Source: Syncephalis fuscata
Taxonomy: Eukaryota; Zoopagomycota; Zoopagomycetes; Zoopagales; Piptocephalidaceae
Direction: 5' to 3'
Length of the DNA: 64,000 nucleotides
Assembly (NCBI GenBank): GCA_025786725.1
Contig: JAHLTZ010000027.1
Span: forward strand, 186,001-250,000
Of this stretch, positions 62,783-64,000 are shown piece after piece. How positions within the stretch are numbered: the stretch's first letter is position 1; every line of letters begins with the position of its first letter. A program made the translations under genes and the position numbers. The notes beneath the pieces are model-generated. The model was not told where the DNA came from and did not search any database. It saw only the letters and a program-made list of their open reading frames with translations.

Positions 62783-64000
62783 TTATTGCTGTTGTCGTTG
62801 TCGTCGCTTTCGAAGTGACCACCCCAAACCGATAGCACACAGACAACTAACTATTGTAAAATAAAAAGTATCGCGATAGCAGTAATGGCCAATGCATCCA
62901 CCAGGCTGTTCGGTACGTGCATCAAATAGAGCACCAAACATTAAATTAAATAGCTGTCCTCCTACGCCAGTTGCACACGACATCCATCCCCTATGCCATA
63001 AATAACCATGATTGGTATAAGCTATTTCTGCTATACTGCTCTAGTAACTTACCAGTTGCGTCCAAATGTAGATAGACCCCAGTATTCGCTAGTAATGGCG
63101 GTAAAAAGCGTAAAGAGTGCACCATAAGCACTGCCTATAACTAAAGTCACAACAAGCAGCCCCGATGGCGTTGATACAGTGAGTGCCATCAATTGCGCCA
63201 CCATCATTATAATACCCGTGGCTATAATAAATGACAATCGACGAATATTATAATTGCGCTTAGCGTAGTCTGATAATGCTCCAGCAATTAATCGTGCAGA
63301 AAAACTGGCTAAACTAATAAGTGCAACATGCATGCTAGCCGCTAGTTGTAGCTCTCGTTCAGATGGTGGCAGCTTGGCTGGACTGTCAAGCAGCAGTTGA
63401 CGTATTATACCACCAACATTTGTGATATACATAAGACCGGTGCCAGTTAGAATACCCATCATGGACCATAGCTGCCAAAAGTTTCTATCTTGAAATAATG
63501 CATGCATCGAAAGATCATCTGTATCAATAACATGGCAATTATCTGACGAAGAGAGTGCATTATACGCGCTTGACGCATTCAAAAGCAATGGTGCATCGCT
63601 GCTAGCTCGAGGACGATTAGGAAAATGCATACGTTCATGTGTGTCAATAATAGATACAGGCGTTAAAGGCGAATTAGGCGTAGAATGTCCACCACCGCTT
63701 CTTCAGCTTCAGCTATTGGCCCATAATCAAATGGCACTATCTTCAAATTCCATAAAGAAATTAGATTGATACCGCTGCACAGAATTGACAGCATCTTTAG
63801 AAAGCCTAACGTATCAGTTTCACCGCCTTTTTCAACACCATTCTCGATAGAAGAGGGCGCAACAAACCACCAACTATTAATAAACGATAACACGAGAGCA
63901 GATAGGCCAAAAAAACTAATGGGCAAACCAAGCATGCTACCTCGTAAATCGGGTGGAAAGTTACGCGCGGTCGTAGATAGTGCGGCCATACATGCCGATG
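62783..64000 (-). CDS. Major facilitator superfamily carrier (Mch1/nodulin-like), partial
   Basis: The gene runs off the right edge, so the N-terminal helices are missing. Exons in view: 63053-64000 and 62783-62990, intron GTAAGTTACT to TAG. RNFPPDLRGSMLGLPISFFG is the helix 4-5 motif of this branch (RGSA-like). Then come helices 5-6, a cytoplasmic loop (PNRPRASSDAPLL), and helices 7-12 from LFQDRNFWQLWSMMGILTGT, with NVGGIIRQLL and SARLIAGALSDY. The C-terminus ends in Arg/Gln repeats. One base is missing at about 63690 (GGTGGTGGACATTC): the literal frame stops after DILRLIRL, while the next frame reads GHSTPNSPLTPVSI into the loop. It resembles the MFS gene at 32.1-33.9 kb in plan, including the long central loop. 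Confidence 0.85.

Overview
The window is nuclear DNA of a fungus. The genes are cut by about a hundred short introns (mostly 40-70 bp, donor GTAAGT, branch-like CTAAT/TTAAT, acceptor TAG), the spacers are AT-rich, and the gene set is fungal: a LIM-LIM-C1-RhoGAP protein, MUP1/LAT-type permeases, Mch1-like MFS carriers, a fungal TAM-type methyltransferase and an F-box family. High intron density, AT-rich spacers and an F-box expansion suggest an early-diverging lineage (Zoopagomycota or Mucoromycota type). That placement is inference. The standard genetic code fits every conserved gene.

Layout, left to right. 0.6-7.1 kb: an unrecognised small gene with a faint kinase-like motif, an amino-acid permease (-) and SEC63 (-). 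7.1-10.1 kb: a gene-poor, transposon-derived stretch holding a zinc-ribbon fragment resembling an ISXO2/Merlin transposase, an inverted repeat, and a 795-bp element with about 119-bp terminal inverted repeats. 10.1-19 kb (+): MCMBP, an acidic orphan, a secreted glycerophosphodiester phosphodiesterase and a methyltransferase. 19.3-26.1 kb (-): an EGF-like multi-pass membrane protein with a basic Ser-rich tail, a second permease and NIF3. 26.3 kb: another copy of the terminal repeat. 26.9-29.1 kb (+): a TUG/ASPSCR1/Ubx4 homologue. 30.8-34 kb: an orphan membrane protein (+) and an MFS carrier (-). 34.9-41.5 kb: gamma-tubulin, an 82-aa intron-rich gene (-), NCS6/CTU1 and choline-phosphate cytidylyltransferase. 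43-45.2 kb: an unusual locus that places membrane segments upstream of an eIF4E-like domain. 45.5-49.8 kb: TyrRS (-) and APC7 (+), divergently arranged. 51.1-56.5 kb: the LIM-C1-RhoGAP gene and a mitochondrial PPR-like protein (-). 57-62.5 kb: three tandem F-box paralogues. 62.8-64 kb: a second Mch1-like carrier (-), cut by the window edge.

By role, the recognised genes cover cell division (MCMBP, gamma-tubulin, APC7, RhoGAP), translation and tRNA (TyrRS, NCS6, eIF4E-like), ER translocation and Cdc48 biology (SEC63, TUG/UBX), phospholipids (PCT1, GDPD) and transport (two LAT, two MFS). They do not form a pathway cluster.

A recurrent feature is the single-base frame break. About twenty were found, mostly inside conserved genes. 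Nearly all are one missing base, some are in homopolymers, and several are recognised by homology or paralogue comparison. Other long genes (APC7, RhoGAP, TyrRS, NCS6, the first permease, the first MFS carrier) read through cleanly. Uncorrected assembly indels are the simplest explanation. Where a gene is broken, the span given is the homology-supported gene and the break is described.
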